64,000 nt of DNA from Planotetraspora sp. A-T 1434 (GTDB taxonomy: Bacteria; Actinomycetota; Actinomycetes; Streptosporangiales; Streptosporangiaceae), in NCBI RefSeq assembly GCF_025420585.1, contig NZ_JAOEGB010000001.1:372001-436000 (forward strand). The letters are read 5' to 3'. The notes beneath the pieces are model-generated. The model did not search any database. It saw only the letters and a program-made list of their open reading frames with translations, and was not told the origin of the DNA. Position numbers and translations under genes: made by a program. Of this stretch, positions 41,155 to 50,726 are shown one piece after another; the stretch's first letter is position 1; each line of letters opens with the position of its first letter.

Positions 41155-42816
41155 ATGAGACTGCACCGCAAAGAGCACGTCGAGCGCTACACCTCCGAAG
41201 GATGGTGGACCGACGACACGATCGACAGGCTCCTGAGAGCGCGGGTGGCAGAACGGCCCGGCGCGCTCGCCGTGGCGGACCCGCCCAACAAGGCCGAGCT
41301 GACCGGTGGCCGGTCCAAGCGGCTGACCTGGGCGGAGCTCGACCGTGAGGTCGACCGCGTGGCCGCCGTGCTGCTGGACCGGGGCGTCGGCAGGGACGAC
41401 GTCGTCGCGGTCCAGCTCCCCAACAGCGTGGAGCTGGCGGTCACGTTCCTCGCCGCCGTCCGGATCGGGGCCATCGTCACGCCGTTCCCCGTGCAGTATC
41501 GCCAGTACGAGCTGACCCAGCTCGGCGGGCTCGCCCAGGTCCAGGCGTTCGTCACCTGCCCGGAGCTCATGGGCCGTCCCAGCGCCGAGGCGGTGAGACA
41601 GCTCCAGATCCCGTCCATGCGGGCCGTGCTCGTCTGGGACGAGGATGATCTGGAGACGGCCACGGGGGACCCGGCGGTCCTCGACGCGCACCTGAAGTCG
41701 CTCGACACCCACCCCAACGACTGCGTGACGATCTGCTGGACCTCCGGCACCGAGGCGACCCCCAAGGGCGTGCCGCGCTGCCACTACGACTGGCTCGCGG
41801 TCGCCTGGACCTGCGCCGAGGCGCCCGCCCTCACCGCTGACGACGTCGTGCTCAACCCGTTCCCCATGGTCAACATGGCCGGGATCGGTGGGGTCTTCCT
41901 GCCATGGCTGCGCACCGGCTTCGCGCTGATCCAGCACCACCCGTTCGATCTGCACGTCTACCTCGGGCAGATCACGGCGGAGCGCGTGACGTATACGCTG
42001 GCGCCGCCCGCGCTGCTCACCATGCTGCTGCACCGCCCGGAGGCCCTCGCCCGGTTCGACATCTCGTCGCTGACCCGCATCGGCTCCGGGTCGGCGCCCC
42101 TGCCGCCCGCCATGGTGCGCGGCTGGCAGGAGCGGTACGGCATCGCGATCATCAACTTCTTCGGGTCCAACGAGGGCATCGCGCTGTTGTCCGAGCCGTC
42201 GACCATGCCCGATCCCGACGACCGGGCCCGCTACTTCCCGCGCCCCGACGCCCCCGGCACGACCTGGCCCGGCGCACTCGGCGGCACCCGGATCAAGCTG
42301 GTCGATCCGGCGTCGGGGGAGGAGATCACCTCCGAGGGCATGCCCGGTGAGCTGCGGCTGAGCGGCCCCACCGTCTTCGCGGGATACCTCGCGGGGACGG
42401 CGGCGGCCGATCCGTTCGACGGCGCCGGATACCTGGTCACGGGCGACCTCTTCGAGCTGGCCGGCGACCGTTACCTCCGCTATGTGGACAGGACGAAGGA
42501 CCTGATCATCCGAGGCGGGATGAACATCGCCGCCGCCGAGCTGGAGGGCCTCATCTCGGGTCATCCGGCGGTCACCGAGGTCGCGATCGTGGGTTATCCC
42601 GACGAGGTCCTGGGCGAGAGGGTCTGCGCCTTCGTCGTGCCCGTGCCCGGCCAATCCGTCGACATGGAGGGCATCTCCACGTACCTGAGGGAGACGGGGA
42701 TCGCCTCCTACAAGCTGCCGGAGCGGGTGGAGACCATCGAGGCGCTGCCCCGCAACGCGGTCGGCAAGATCCTCAAGCGGGAGCTCAGAGAATCCCTGAT
42801 CGCCCCCGGCGACTGA
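41155..42816 (+). CDS. Acyl/aryl-CoA ligase (AMP-forming, DhbE-like subgroup)
   Basis: A 553-residue adenylate-forming enzyme. Motifs are ICWTSGTEATPKGVPRCH (adenylation loop), INFFGSNEGIALLSE, GYLVTGDLFELAGDRYLRYVDRTKDLIIRGGMNI and the C-terminal catalytic Lys in RNAVGKILKREL. The N-terminal block EGWWTDDTIDRLLRARVAERPGALAVAD is typical of the 2,3-dihydroxybenzoate-AMP/cyclohexanecarboxylate-CoA ligase subgroup, so an aryl or cyclic acid substrate is plausible. ATG 41155 has GGAG at good spacing and a promoter 29 bases upstream. No carrier-protein or siderophore genes are adjacent, which favours a CoA ligase over an NRPS loading enzyme. Confidence 0.85.
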   Translation: MRLHRKEHVERYTSEGWWTDDTIDRLLRARVAERPGALAVADPPNKAELTGGRSKRLTWAELDREVDRVAAVLLDRGVGRDDVVAVQLPNSVELAVTFLAAVRIGAIVTPFPVQYRQYELTQLGGLAQVQAFVTCPELMGRPSAEAVRQLQIPSMRAVLVWDEDDLETATGDPAVLDAHLKSLDTHPNDCVTICWTSGTEATPKGVPRCHYDWLAVAWTCAEAPALTADDVVLNPFPMVNMAGIGGVFLPWLRTGFALIQHHPFDLHVYLGQITAERVTYTLAPPALLTMLLHRPEALARFDISSLTRIGSGSAPLPPAMVRGWQERYGIAIINFFGSNEGIALLSEPSTMPDPDDRARYFPRPDAPGTTWPGALGGTRIKLVDPASGEEITSEGMPGELRLSGPTVFAGYLAGTAAADPFDGAGYLVTGDLFELAGDRYLRYVDRTKDLIIRGGMNIAAAELEGLISGHPAVTEVAIVGYPDEVLGERVCAFVVPVPGQSVDMEGISTYLRETGIASYKLPERVETIEALPRNAVGKILKRELRESLIAPGD

Positions 42817-42866
42817 GCCGGCGTCGTTCCGTCAGGGTCTCAGGAGCTCCGAGGAACGGCTCACAG

Positions 42867-42882
42867 CCGGAGAACGCTCCGG
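42867..42882. terminator. Hairpin between convergent ligase and N-acetyltransferase genes
   Basis: CCGGAG-AACG-CTCCGG forms a 6-bp stem with a tetraloop directly next to the N-acetyltransferase stop codon (42883-42885) and 50 bp after the ligase stop. Confidence 0.5.
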
Positions 42883-43908
42883 TCAGCGCTGGGCGGTTTC
42901 CCACTGGTCGTGGGCCGTCCGCAGCCGGGTCCAGAGCTTGTCCTTCTCGGCGGGGGAGACGTCGTCCAGCACGATGCCGTAGACGTCCGCCAGCGCGGCG
43001 AAGTAGTCCTCCCTCCGGTCGAGCGTGATCGAGCGCTGTGTGGCCGGGCGCTGTGTGGCCGGGCGCTGTGTGGCCGGGCGCTGTGTGGCCGGGCGCTGTG
43101 TGGCCGGGCGCTGTGTGCTTGATTCCTGTGTGGGCGAGGGCTGGGGCGCGGGGTCCCCGGGGGCGGCTCCGCCGATGCGCTCAAGAACCAGCCCGGTCAG
43201 CATGTCCACTCCAGCGGCGTCGCGGCGTTGCACGGCCGGGACCCGGACGAAGCCCGACTCGGGAGATGTCGAGAGATATTCGTGCTTGGCGTCGAAGGCC
43301 GCCATCTCCACCGGCTCCAGGCCGAAGTCCATGCCCACGAAGCTCCCTCGCGGGTCGTGCTCGAACCGCCAGCCGCCCGGCTCGCTCTCCGAGCGGCGCA
43401 GGCCGTACCGGAACGGGCCCTGCTCGTAGACCCCCTCGACCAGCGGCAGGGGCTCGTGGACGCCGTCGCCGAGCCCCGTGTCCACCAGCCAGCCGCCGCC
43501 GGGGTTGCCGGCCGAAGGCAGGCCGGAGACCGTGAGAGCCAAGTGATTTCCGGTGGCTCCGGCGGGGACGCCCGGCTCGTTCTGCACTCCGCCGAAATGC
43601 CGCGTGACCTGGTAACCCAGCATGCCGAGCAGCAGCGCGAACGCCCCGTTGAGATGGAAGCAGTAGCCACCGCGCCCGGCGAGGATCCGCCGCCATGACT
43701 CGACCGGGTCCACCGTGGTGGGGCGGCCCAGCCAGATTTCCAGGTTCTCGTACGGCACGCGCTCGACGTGCGCCGCCTGGAGGCGGAACAGCTCCTCGAC
43801 ACTCGGCGGTCCGACGTCACTCAGCCCGAGGCGCCGGAGATAGCCCGTCACGTCGACCGATGCGGTCACCTCGCCGGTCACCCCCACCCATCTCTTAGCC
43901 GGCGGCAT
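42883..43908 (-). CDS. Arylamine N-acetyltransferase with TQRPA-repeat insert
   Basis: A 341-residue NAT. The catalytic triad is complete: C83 in RGGYCFHLNGAF, H122 in GNHLALT and D143 in LVDTGLGDG. The family start blocks YLRRLG and HVERVPYENLEIWLGRPT are present. NATs acetylate arylamines and hydrazines from acetyl-CoA and are usually about 280 residues. The extra length is a Pro/Thr/Gln linker (about 255-300) with five TQRPA pentapeptides from 15-bp tandem DNA, inserted before a C-terminal region (DRREDYFAALADVYGIVLDD). The N-terminus is uncertain; a shorter GTG start after residue 10 is possible. Part of the gene is nearly duplicated at 22236. Confidence 0.9.
   Translation of the reverse strand: MPPAKRWVGVTGEVTASVDVTGYLRRLGLSDVGPPSVEELFRLQAAHVERVPYENLEIWLGRPTTVDPVESWRRILAGRGGYCFHLNGAFALLLGMLGYQVTRHFGGVQNEPGVPAGATGNHLALTVSGLPSAGNPGGGWLVDTGLGDGVHEPLPLVEGVYEQGPFRYGLRRSESEPGGWRFEHDPRGSFVGMDFGLEPVEMAAFDAKHEYLSTSPESGFVRVPAVQRRDAAGVDMLTGLVLERIGGAAPGDPAPQPSPTQESSTQRPATQRPATQRPATQRPATQRPATQRSITLDRREDYFAALADVYGIVLDDVSPAEKDKLWTRLRTAHDQWETAQR
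43033..43118 (-). repeat. 15-bp in-frame tandem repeat in the N-acetyltransferase gene
   Basis: Five perfect copies of GCGCTGTGTGGCCGG (from 43033 to 43107) plus a partial sixth encode repeated TQRPA on the minus strand. Confidence 0.93.
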
Positions 43909-44058
43909 GTCACCCGTAAGTTCACCCCGTCGTACACGCGGTGGGCCACGTCTTCACGCACACCGCCACGTTAACCCGCTAACGAGGTTCTCGCCGATGC
44001 ACGGGATCTTCACATATCGGGAAGGTCCGTCTGCACAGGGTCGCCCTACGCTTCCGCT

Positions 44059-44748
44059 ATGGCTACACCCCAGCAGCGGCGTGTCCTCGTGGTCGAGGAC
44101 GACCAGACGATCGCGAGAGCCGTGAAGATGCGGCTGATAGCGGAGGGCTTCGAGGTGCGGGTCGCGAGCGATGGAGAGGGGGCGCTCGCGGCCTACGCCA
44201 AGGCCGAGCCCGATGTCGTGGTCCTCGACCGGCTGCTGCCCGGGCTGGACGGGCTGGAGGTCTGCCGCCGGATGCAGGCCGCCCGTCCGGTCCCGGTGCT
44301 CATGCTGACCGCGCTGGGCGAGGAGACGGACGTGCTCGTGGGCCTGGGTGTGGGGGCCGACGACTACATCACCAAGCCGTTCAGCATGCGCGAGCTGGTG
44401 GCGCGGATCCACGCCCTGCTGCGGCGCGTCGAGCGGGCCAGCGTGCTCGCCCATGAGGACGCCGTGATCCGGGTGGGCGACGTCGAGATCAACACCGCCG
44501 AGCGGCGGGTGTTCGTGCGGGGTGCCGAGGCGCAGCTCACGCGGACCGAGTTCGACCTGCTGCGACGGCTCGCGGAACGACCCGGCCAGGTCTTCGAGCG
44601 CGAACGCCTGCTGTCCGACATCTGGGGCTTCTCCGAGGCCGCCGCGACGCGGACCGTGGACAGCCACGTCCGCGCGCTGCGCCGCAAGCTGGGGCCCGAG
44701 GTCGTCCGTACCGTCCACGGCGTCGGATACGCCCTGGTCCGCCCGTGA
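44059..44748 (+). CDS. OmpR/PhoB-type response regulator
   Basis: A 229-residue regulator. The receiver has DD at VVEDDQT, phospho-Asp in VVVLDRLLPGLDG, Thr in LMLTALG and Lys in YITKPFSM. The OmpR winged helix spans about 130-228, with LTRTEFDLLRRLAERPGQVFERERLL and TVDSHVRALRRKLG. No ribosome site precedes ATG 44059, but TACGCT is six bases upstream, which fits a leaderless transcript. The gene is followed after 30 bp by the fused kinase, its presumed partner. Confidence 0.95.
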   Translation: MATPQQRRVLVVEDDQTIARAVKMRLIAEGFEVRVASDGEGALAAYAKAEPDVVVLDRLLPGLDGLEVCRRMQAARPVPVLMLTALGEETDVLVGLGVGADDYITKPFSMRELVARIHALLRRVERASVLAHEDAVIRVGDVEINTAERRVFVRGAEAQLTRTEFDLLRRLAERPGQVFERERLLSDIWGFSEAAATRTVDSHVRALRRKLGPEVVRTVHGVGYALVRP

Positions 44749-44778
44749 TGGGCTTGCTATCCGGAATGGAGGCGGGCG

Positions 44779-47700
44779 ATGCGGCCGCTTGACTTCCTCG
44801 GCCGGATCAAGGTGAAGCTCGGCATCGTGATCGTGCTGGCCGTGGTGACGGCCTTCGTCGTCAACGAGGTCGGCATCAACGCCGGCCTTTCCCGGGACAT
44901 CCGCATCGCCATCGCGGTCCTGCTCGCGCTCATCATGGTGCAGCTGCTGGCCCGGGGGATGACCAAGCCGCTGCGTGAGATGGCCGCCGCCGCGCAGACC
45001 ATCGCCAAGGGCCGGTACGGCCTGCGGGTGTCGGCCACGTCGAGAGACGAGGTAGGGGAGCTCGCCAGGGCGTTCAACGCGATGGCCGCCGATCTGGGCG
45101 AGGTGGACCGGCAGCGCCGGGAGCTGGTGGCCAACGTCAGCCACGAGCTTCGGACCCCCATAACCGGCCTCCAGGCCGTCCTGGAGAACGTCGTGGACGG
45201 CGTGTCCCCGCCCGACCTCGACACGCTCGGCACGGCGCTCGCCCAGACCCAGCGGCTCGGCCGGTTGGTCGCCCAGTTGCTCGACCTGTCCCGCCTCGAC
45301 TCCGGCGCCCGGCTGATCGAGCCGGAGGTGCTGGACCTCGCGTCACTGTGCCGCCAGGCCGCGTCCGAGGCCGGACTCGCGCGGGAGGACGTCACGGTCG
45401 TGAGCGAGGTCCCGCCCGGGACCGAACTCAACGCCGACCCCGCCCTGCTCGCCCAGGTGCTGGCCAACCTGCTCGACAACGCCGTACGGCACAGCCCTCC
45501 GGGAGGTCCGGTGTGGCTCGAGGCTCGCTCGGCGGGGGCGGACCTGGAGCTCAGTGTCACCGACTGCGGTCCCGGCATCCCGCCCGGAGAACGCGCCCGG
45601 ATCTTCGAGCGCTTCTCCCGCCTGGACGCGGGCCGTGCCGCCGACGCGGGCGGGGCCGGGCTCGGCCTCGCCATCACGCAGGAGATCGTCGAGCTCCACG
45701 GCGGGTCGATCCGCGTGGCCGATTCCGACGCGGAGCCGGCCCGGAAGGCCACGGGTTCCGGCTCCGAAGCCGGTTGCGGCCCTTACGCCGTGGGCTGCCG
45801 GATGGTCGTCCACCTGCCCGGAAGGGCCGTGCACGGCGACACGACGCCCGACCGCGTCAGCCCCTCGAAGCCCGAGGCCACGGAGATCCCACCGGACACG
45901 AGCAAGGCGACAGGCACTCCCCCAGCCGGAAGCAAACCGCTTGGGACTTCCCCAGCCGGAAGCGAGCCGCTTGGGAGTGTCCCAGTCGGACGCGAGTGGC
46001 CGGCCGTTCAGCTTCCGGCGGGGCAAGCCGCGAGCGGTAGGGCTGGGGCCGGTGGGGCTGCGAGCGATGAGAATGCCGGGGGTGAGGCTGCGAGCGGCGA
46101 CGGTCCGGCGGATGGATCCGGACGCGGTCTGACTCATGGAATTCCCGCGCACGGAGCCGGACGGGTGCGGGGCATGGCACATCGGTCCCCTGCCGTATCG
46201 GGGGCGCCGCCCGGACGCCCTCAGGGCATCGCAGCTCCGGTCGGTCCGGCCGACGACGTCTGGGTCCCGGGCGCTCCACCTGGTGACGCCCCGGCTTGGC
46301 CTGTTCCGGGCGCAGGCGTCCCTGTTCGTGGCGGTGCACGTGGAGGGGGACCATTCACACCACCACCGGAATCGGCGTCGGCGTCGGCCCTCGGCCGGGC
46401 CGGTGCCTCCGGCCAGGCGTTCCCTCCGGCCGTGGGCCGAGGGTCGGCGGCGTCGACGGCCAGGGCGGCGTTGGGGGCGGGCCTCGGCATGTTCGCCGGG
46501 TTCGGGGCCGGGGTCTTCGTCGCGTTCTTCTTCGGACTCTTCCTCGGGGGCGTGTCCGGAGTCATCGCGATGCTCGTGCTCACATGCGGCGGAGCGGTCG
46601 CGGGGGCGGCCATCGGATCCTCGTCGGGGGCCCGCCGTACGGCAGGGCAAGGGGCCTTCGGTCACCCGCCCATCGCGGCCTGGCCTGGTGGGCCCGGCGG
46701 CGAACCGGAGCCCGACCGGCTCCTGGACACGACGCCCCGAACGGCCCGATGGGCCACTGGATCGACGGCCGAGCCGATCACTCAATGTGCGGCTGACTCA
46801 ACCGGGCGACCGACCACGGACTCGACGATCGAAGGGCGGGCTGAGGACGTGGCTGACGCCGACAGACCCGAACACGAGGCACTCCCGGCCGCTGCCGGCG
46901 ACACGGGGGGCGTCGCCCGATCGGGGTCCTCGACCGTGCCGGAAGGCGAGCGGCGGCTCGCACAGCCTGCGGAGCGGGGGCCCGGTCAAGCTCTTGGGCC
47001 TGCGCAAGCTCTTGGGCCTGGTCAAGCGCCACGGCCGGGGCCGGGGCCTGGGCAGGCTGTGGGGCAGCGTCCCGCACAGAGCTCGGAGGTCGGTCCTCCG
47101 GCGTGGGCGCACAATCCGCCGCCGCCGATTTATGTGCCGCCGCCTCTGTTTCCCCGGCCCGACCTGCCCGAGGCGCCCAGGTGGCTCCTCCCGGCGGCCG
47201 CAGCCGTGGGGCTGGTGGCCGCCATCGCCCTGCCGTACGCCTCGACAGGGCTGGGGCTGGTCCTCGCGGCGGTCGCCATGGGGGTGGCCACGCTCCCGGC
47301 GGTGCTGGGCCCGGGGGGCCGCGGCCTCACGCCCTGGACTGTGGTCTTCGGCGTCCTCGCGTACGCCCTGGTGGCGGTGGCTCTCATCCGCGACGCGGAC
47401 TGGCTGGTCGCGCCGGTGCTGCTGGCGGCCTTCGGCATCGCCGCGCTCGCGCTGTCGGGGGGCGGGGCGGGCTGGCCCGGCGTCATCAGGGGCGGTCTGT
47501 CGGTCGTCCTCGGGCTGTTCCCACTGCCGTGGTTCCTCTCGGACCCCATGAAGCGGCTGGTCAAGCGCAGGAGGATGATGCCCGCCCTGGTGAGCGTGGG
47601 CATCACGGTCGTGCTGCTCGGCGTCTTCGGGCTGCTGTTCACCTCGGCGGACGCGGTGTTCTCGGCGTTCGCCAGCCGATTGCTGCGGACGCCGGAATGG

Positions 47701-48627
47701 GCGGCCAGCCTGCCGTTCCGGGTCTTTCTCTTCGGGCTCTTCGCCCTGCTGGTGGCGGCGGCCGTCCTGGTGGCCCTGCGTCCGGTGGCCGAGCCCGAGG
47801 GGCCCGATCTGCGGATCTCCGTCAGCCGCACCGTCTGGGTGATCCCTCTCGTGGGCCTCAACCTGCTGTTCGCGTCGTTCGTGGCTGTACAGATCACCGT
47901 GCTGTTCGGCGGCAGCCGCCGGGTCCTGTCGACGGCCGGGCTGACCTACGCCGAGTACGCCAGGTCCGGCTTCTTCGAGCTGGTCACGGTCAGCGTCTTC
48001 GTGCTCGGGATCGTGGCGGCGGCGGCGATCCTGCTCCGGCTGAACGGCCGGCGCGACCGGTGGCTACTCGCGGTGCTGCTCGGACTGCTGTGCGGGTTCA
48101 CCCTGGTCATCCTGGCCTCGGCACTGCACCGTCTGGGCCTGTACACCGACGCGTACGGACTGTCCCGGCTGCGCGCCTCGGTCGGGGCGACGATCTGGTG
48201 GCTCGCCGCCGTGTTCGTGCTGGTCCTGGTGGCGGGTGCGGTACGTCTCACGCACCGGGAGACGGCGTGGTTCTTCCGGTCGCTGGTGCTGCTCACGGGG
48301 GTGGGGCTGCTGGTGTTCGCCGCGTGGGATCCGGATGTGCAGGTCGCCGAGACGCAGCTCGCCGTGCGCGGGATCGAGCGCCTGGACCACAACTATCTCG
48401 GCGACCTGGGGGCAGAAGCCGTACCGACCCTGGACCGCCTGCCAGAGCCCGCCCGCAGCTGCGTGCTGCGTGACGTGGTCGCGGTGAACCACCTCAACGA
48501 GCCGGACGCCTGGAACGGTTGGAACCTCGCCCGGGAGCAGGCCCGTGAGGTGCTCGCCAAGCGGCCCCTCCTCAGCACAGCCGAATGCCCCGGCTCCACC
48601 TCCCGGATCCCCGGGCCGAATGGCTGA
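44779..48627 (+). CDS. HAMP sensor histidine kinase fused to a DUF4173/DUF4153-type membrane domain
   Basis: One uninterrupted ORF of 1282 residues. Residues 1-355 are a complete short kinase: two membrane helices (14-33, 43-58), HAMP (about 60-112), HisKA with H122 in NVSHELRTPITGL, N box LANLLDNAVRHSP and G boxes DCGPGIPPGER and GAGLGLAI. Residues about 356-790 are a low-complexity linker with repeats (PLGTSPAGSE-like) and a two-helix segment at about 566-614. Residues about 795-1190 are a DUF4173-type polytopic domain with around ten helices (PLPWFLSDPMKRLVKRRR, FRVFLFGLFALLVAAAVLVAL, TYAEYARSGFFELV), followed by a soluble end with NHLNEPDAWNGWNLAREQAR. In relatives the kinase and the DUF4173 protein are usually separate. 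ATG 44779 has GGAGG upstream. Confidence 0.83.
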   Translation: MRPLDFLGRIKVKLGIVIVLAVVTAFVVNEVGINAGLSRDIRIAIAVLLALIMVQLLARGMTKPLREMAAAAQTIAKGRYGLRVSATSRDEVGELARAFNAMAADLGEVDRQRRELVANVSHELRTPITGLQAVLENVVDGVSPPDLDTLGTALAQTQRLGRLVAQLLDLSRLDSGARLIEPEVLDLASLCRQAASEAGLAREDVTVVSEVPPGTELNADPALLAQVLANLLDNAVRHSPPGGPVWLEARSAGADLELSVTDCGPGIPPGERARIFERFSRLDAGRAADAGGAGLGLAITQEIVELHGGSIRVADSDAEPARKATGSGSEAGCGPYAVGCRMVVHLPGRAVHGDTTPDRVSPSKPEATEIPPDTSKATGTPPAGSKPLGTSPAGSEPLGSVPVGREWPAVQLPAGQAASGRAGAGGAASDENAGGEAASGDGPADGSGRGLTHGIPAHGAGRVRGMAHRSPAVSGAPPGRPQGIAAPVGPADDVWVPGAPPGDAPAWPVPGAGVPVRGGARGGGPFTPPPESASASALGRAGASGQAFPPAVGRGSAASTARAALGAGLGMFAGFGAGVFVAFFFGLFLGGVSGVIAMLVLTCGGAVAGAAIGSSSGARRTAGQGAFGHPPIAAWPGGPGGEPEPDRLLDTTPRTARWATGSTAEPITQCAADSTGRPTTDSTIEGRAEDVADADRPEHEALPAAAGDTGGVARSGSSTVPEGERRLAQPAERGPGQALGPAQALGPGQAPRPGPGPGQAVGQRPAQSSEVGPPAWAHNPPPPIYVPPPLFPRPDLPEAPRWLLPAAAAVGLVAAIALPYASTGLGLVLAAVAMGVATLPAVLGPGGRGLTPWTVVFGVLAYALVAVALIRDADWLVAPVLLAAFGIAALALSGGGAGWPGVIRGGLSVVLGLFPLPWFLSDPMKRLVKRRRMMPALVSVGITVVLLGVFGLLFTSADAVFSAFASRLLRTPEWAASLPFRVFLFGLFALLVAAAVLVALRPVAEPEGPDLRISVSRTVWVIPLVGLNLLFASFVAVQITVLFGGSRRVLSTAGLTYAEYARSGFFELVTVSVFVLGIVAAAAILLRLNGRRDRWLLAVLLGLLCGFTLVILASALHRLGLYTDAYGLSRLRASVGATIWWLAAVFVLVLVAGAVRLTHRETAWFFRSLVLLTGVGLLVFAAWDPDVQVAETQLAVRGIERLDHNYLGDLGAEAVPTLDRLPEPARSCVLRDVVAVNHLNEPDAWNGWNLAREQAREVLAKRPLLSTAECPGSTSRIPGPNG

Positions 48628-48687
48628 GGCACGGCTCGGGAACCCGCCTGTCGCGTCGGAGGGGCGCGTGTTGGTTGAATCGGACAG

Positions 48688-50232
48688 GTGACCTTCGATG
48701 TGCTGATCAGTGGCGGCTGGGTTGTCGACGGGACGGGAGCGCCCGCCTTCCGGGCGGACGTCGGCGTCGCGGGCGGGCGGGTGCGGGCCGTGGGCCGGTT
48801 TGCCTCGGCGGACGCCGCCGTTGTCGTCGACGCCACGGGCAGGCACGTCCTGCCGGGCCTGGTCGACTGTCACGCGCACGGCGACGCGGTCGTCTTCGAC
48901 AAGGAGATACAGCTCGCGGCGCTGCGGCAGGGGGTGACCACGTTCATCCTCGGCCAGGACGGGCTGTCCTTCGCGCCGGCGACCTCCCGGGCCGCCTTCG
49001 ACTACGCGAGCCGCTGTTTCGCGGCCATCAACGGCTCACATCCTGCGATTGACGGCCCGGTCGGCGTGGCCGAGCTGCTGGCGGCCTACGACCGGACGAC
49101 CGCGTTGAACACGGCCTACCTGCTGCCCCACGGCACGATCCGGTTCGACGTCATGGGCGCGGCGGAGCGCGCCGCCGACGCTGGTGAGCTGCGTGCCATG
49201 CGGCAGCGCGTCGAGCGGGGACTGTCGGAGGGAGCCGTGGGCCTGTCGTCCGGCCTGGAGTACGCTCCGGGGCGGTACGCGGACGCAGCCGAGCTGGCTC
49301 ATCTCTGCGAGCCGCTCGGCGCCCTGCCGTACGTGACTCACATGCGCGGCTACGGGGCCTCGGCGCCGACGGGGATGGCCGAGGTCGTGGAGATCGCCCG
49401 GCGCTCGCGCGCCGCTGTGCACGTGTCGCACTATCACGGGCCGGCGGGGACACTGCTGCCGCTGCTCGACGGCGCCCGGCGGCAGGATGTGGACCTCAGC
49501 TTCGACACCTATCCCTACCTGCGGAGCAGCACCATCCTCGCGATGGTGACGCTGCCGGCGTGGGTCCCGGTAGCCGACACGGAGCGCGCCCTGTCCATGT
49601 TGGAGTCGGAGCGGGCGCGGCTGGCGGGCGAATGGGCCTCGTGGGGTGAGCTGTGGCCCAGGATCACCCTGTCGCACGCGCCGGGGCTGGAGTGGGCGGA
49701 GGGGATGACCCTCCCGGCCGCCGCGGCCAAGGAGCGGATGGAGCCGGCCGAGTTCTGCCGGATGCTGCTGATCGAGACCCGGCTGGAGGCGGGCTGCGTC
49801 ATGGCCCGCCCTGACGAGGGGCCGGCGGGGGAGGAGTCCGTTCGCGCGATCCTCCGGGACCCCGGCCACACCGGCGGCTCGGACGGCATCTACGTTGGCG
49901 GCCACCCCCACCCCCGGGGGTTCGGCGCCTTCGCCCGCTTCCTCGGACGGCATGTCCGCGAGCTGGGCGACCTCACCTGGGAGCAGGCCGCCGTCCATCT
50001 GGCGTCGCACCCCTCCCGCCGTTTCAGGCTGCCCGGCCGCGGTCTCGTACGGCAGGGCCAGGCGGCCGACTTGATCGTCGTGGACCCGCTGACGGTGTCC
50101 GACACGGCGACCTACGACAATCCGCGGTCGGTCGCCGTGGGGATCGACGACGTGCTGGTCTCCGGCGTGCCCGTCCTCCGCGACGGCAGGCTGACCGGAG
50201 CCACCGCCGGCCGAGCTCTGCGTCCCGTGTGA
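48688..50232 (+). CDS. N-acyl-D-amino-acid deacylase (D-aminoacylase)-like amidohydrolase
   Basis: A 514-residue amidohydrolase. The small beta domain starts MTFDVLISGGWVVDGTGAP. Metal site residues include H62 and H64 in PGLVDCHAHGD, the Cys-equivalent region GQDGLSF, GLEYAPGRYADAAEL, HMRGYG and His residues in VHVSHYHG. The catalytic Asp lies in TGGSDGIYVGGHPHPRGFGAFARFLG, the signature of D-aminoacylases. The enzyme would release D-amino acids from N-acyl derivatives or act on related lactams. GTG 48688 is the likely start; no strong ribosome site is present. It is convergent with the Sdp/DCC operon. Confidence 0.87.
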   Translation: MTFDVLISGGWVVDGTGAPAFRADVGVAGGRVRAVGRFASADAAVVVDATGRHVLPGLVDCHAHGDAVVFDKEIQLAALRQGVTTFILGQDGLSFAPATSRAAFDYASRCFAAINGSHPAIDGPVGVAELLAAYDRTTALNTAYLLPHGTIRFDVMGAAERAADAGELRAMRQRVERGLSEGAVGLSSGLEYAPGRYADAAELAHLCEPLGALPYVTHMRGYGASAPTGMAEVVEIARRSRAAVHVSHYHGPAGTLLPLLDGARRQDVDLSFDTYPYLRSSTILAMVTLPAWVPVADTERALSMLESERARLAGEWASWGELWPRITLSHAPGLEWAEGMTLPAAAAKERMEPAEFCRMLLIETRLEAGCVMARPDEGPAGEESVRAILRDPGHTGGSDGIYVGGHPHPRGFGAFARFLGRHVRELGDLTWEQAAVHLASHPSRRFRLPGRGLVRQGQAADLIVVDPLTVSDTATYDNPRSVAVGIDDVLVSGVPVLRDGRLTGATAGRALRPV

Positions 50233-50252
50233 CCCGTCCGGGGTTGAAGGGT

Positions 50253-50630
50253 TCAGAGGTCGCGGTGGATGGAGCACATCGGTGTGCCGCCGGGCAGGCG
50301 TTGGCGCCACCGGGCCACCACGGCGTAGACCGGCGCGGCGATCCAGGACACGGGGGGAGTGGACAGGCCGCGTCCGAGCAGGCGCCACCGGCCTGAAGGC
50401 TGCCACCTGAGCAGCGCGGCGAACGCCTCCGCGCCCCCCACCGGGGGCCGGCCGGGCTCGACCCACCACGCCGCCCGAGTCACCTGCTCCCGCGTGAGCC
50501 CGTGCGCGCCGAGGTCGATGGCCTGCCACGCCCGGCTCTCCGGCCACTCCGGGACGGTACGGCGAAGCAGGCGGAGCGACCGCATGCAGAAGCCGCAGTC
50601 ACCGTCGTAGACGAGAACGGGAGCCGACAT
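50253..50630 (-). CDS. DCC-family (DUF393) thiol-disulfide oxidoreductase, last gene of the sdp operon
   Basis: A 125-residue thioredoxin-like protein of the DCC family. The name-giving motif is intact: YDGDCGFCMRSLRLL with the C-x2-C pair at residues 12 and 15. A second Cys pair is absent. ATG 50630 has GGAAGGAA eight bases upstream; longer upstream frames are non-homologous. It lies 96 bp downstream of the SdpB-like gene on the same strand, and DCC proteins are often encoded beside HTTM/gamma-carboxylase-like membrane proteins. A redox role in maturation of the Sdp product or its machinery is an inference. Confidence 0.85.
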   Translation of the reverse strand: MSAPVLVYDGDCGFCMRSLRLLRRTVPEWPESRAWQAIDLGAHGLTREQVTRAAWWVEPGRPPVGGAEAFAALLRWQPSGRWRLLGRGLSTPPVSWIAAPVYAVVARWRQRLPGGTPMCSIHRDL

Positions 50631-50726
50631 CGGGGGTTCCTTCCCGCGACGGCTCATGCCGGTCCCACGCGGGGTTCCGTGAATCGGTATGAGCCGCCGC
50701 CGTCCTGTATGTCTCATGGAGGTCTG

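Noticed and set aside
41155-42816. Ligase as part of a catechol siderophore cluster
   Set aside because: The DhbE-like sequence suggested it, but no isochorismate enzymes, carrier proteins or NRPS genes flank it.
42883-43908. N-acetyltransferase as an ansamycin amide synthase (RifF-like)
   Set aside because: There are no polyketide synthase or AHBA biosynthesis genes anywhere near; a xenobiotic NAT is the simpler reading.
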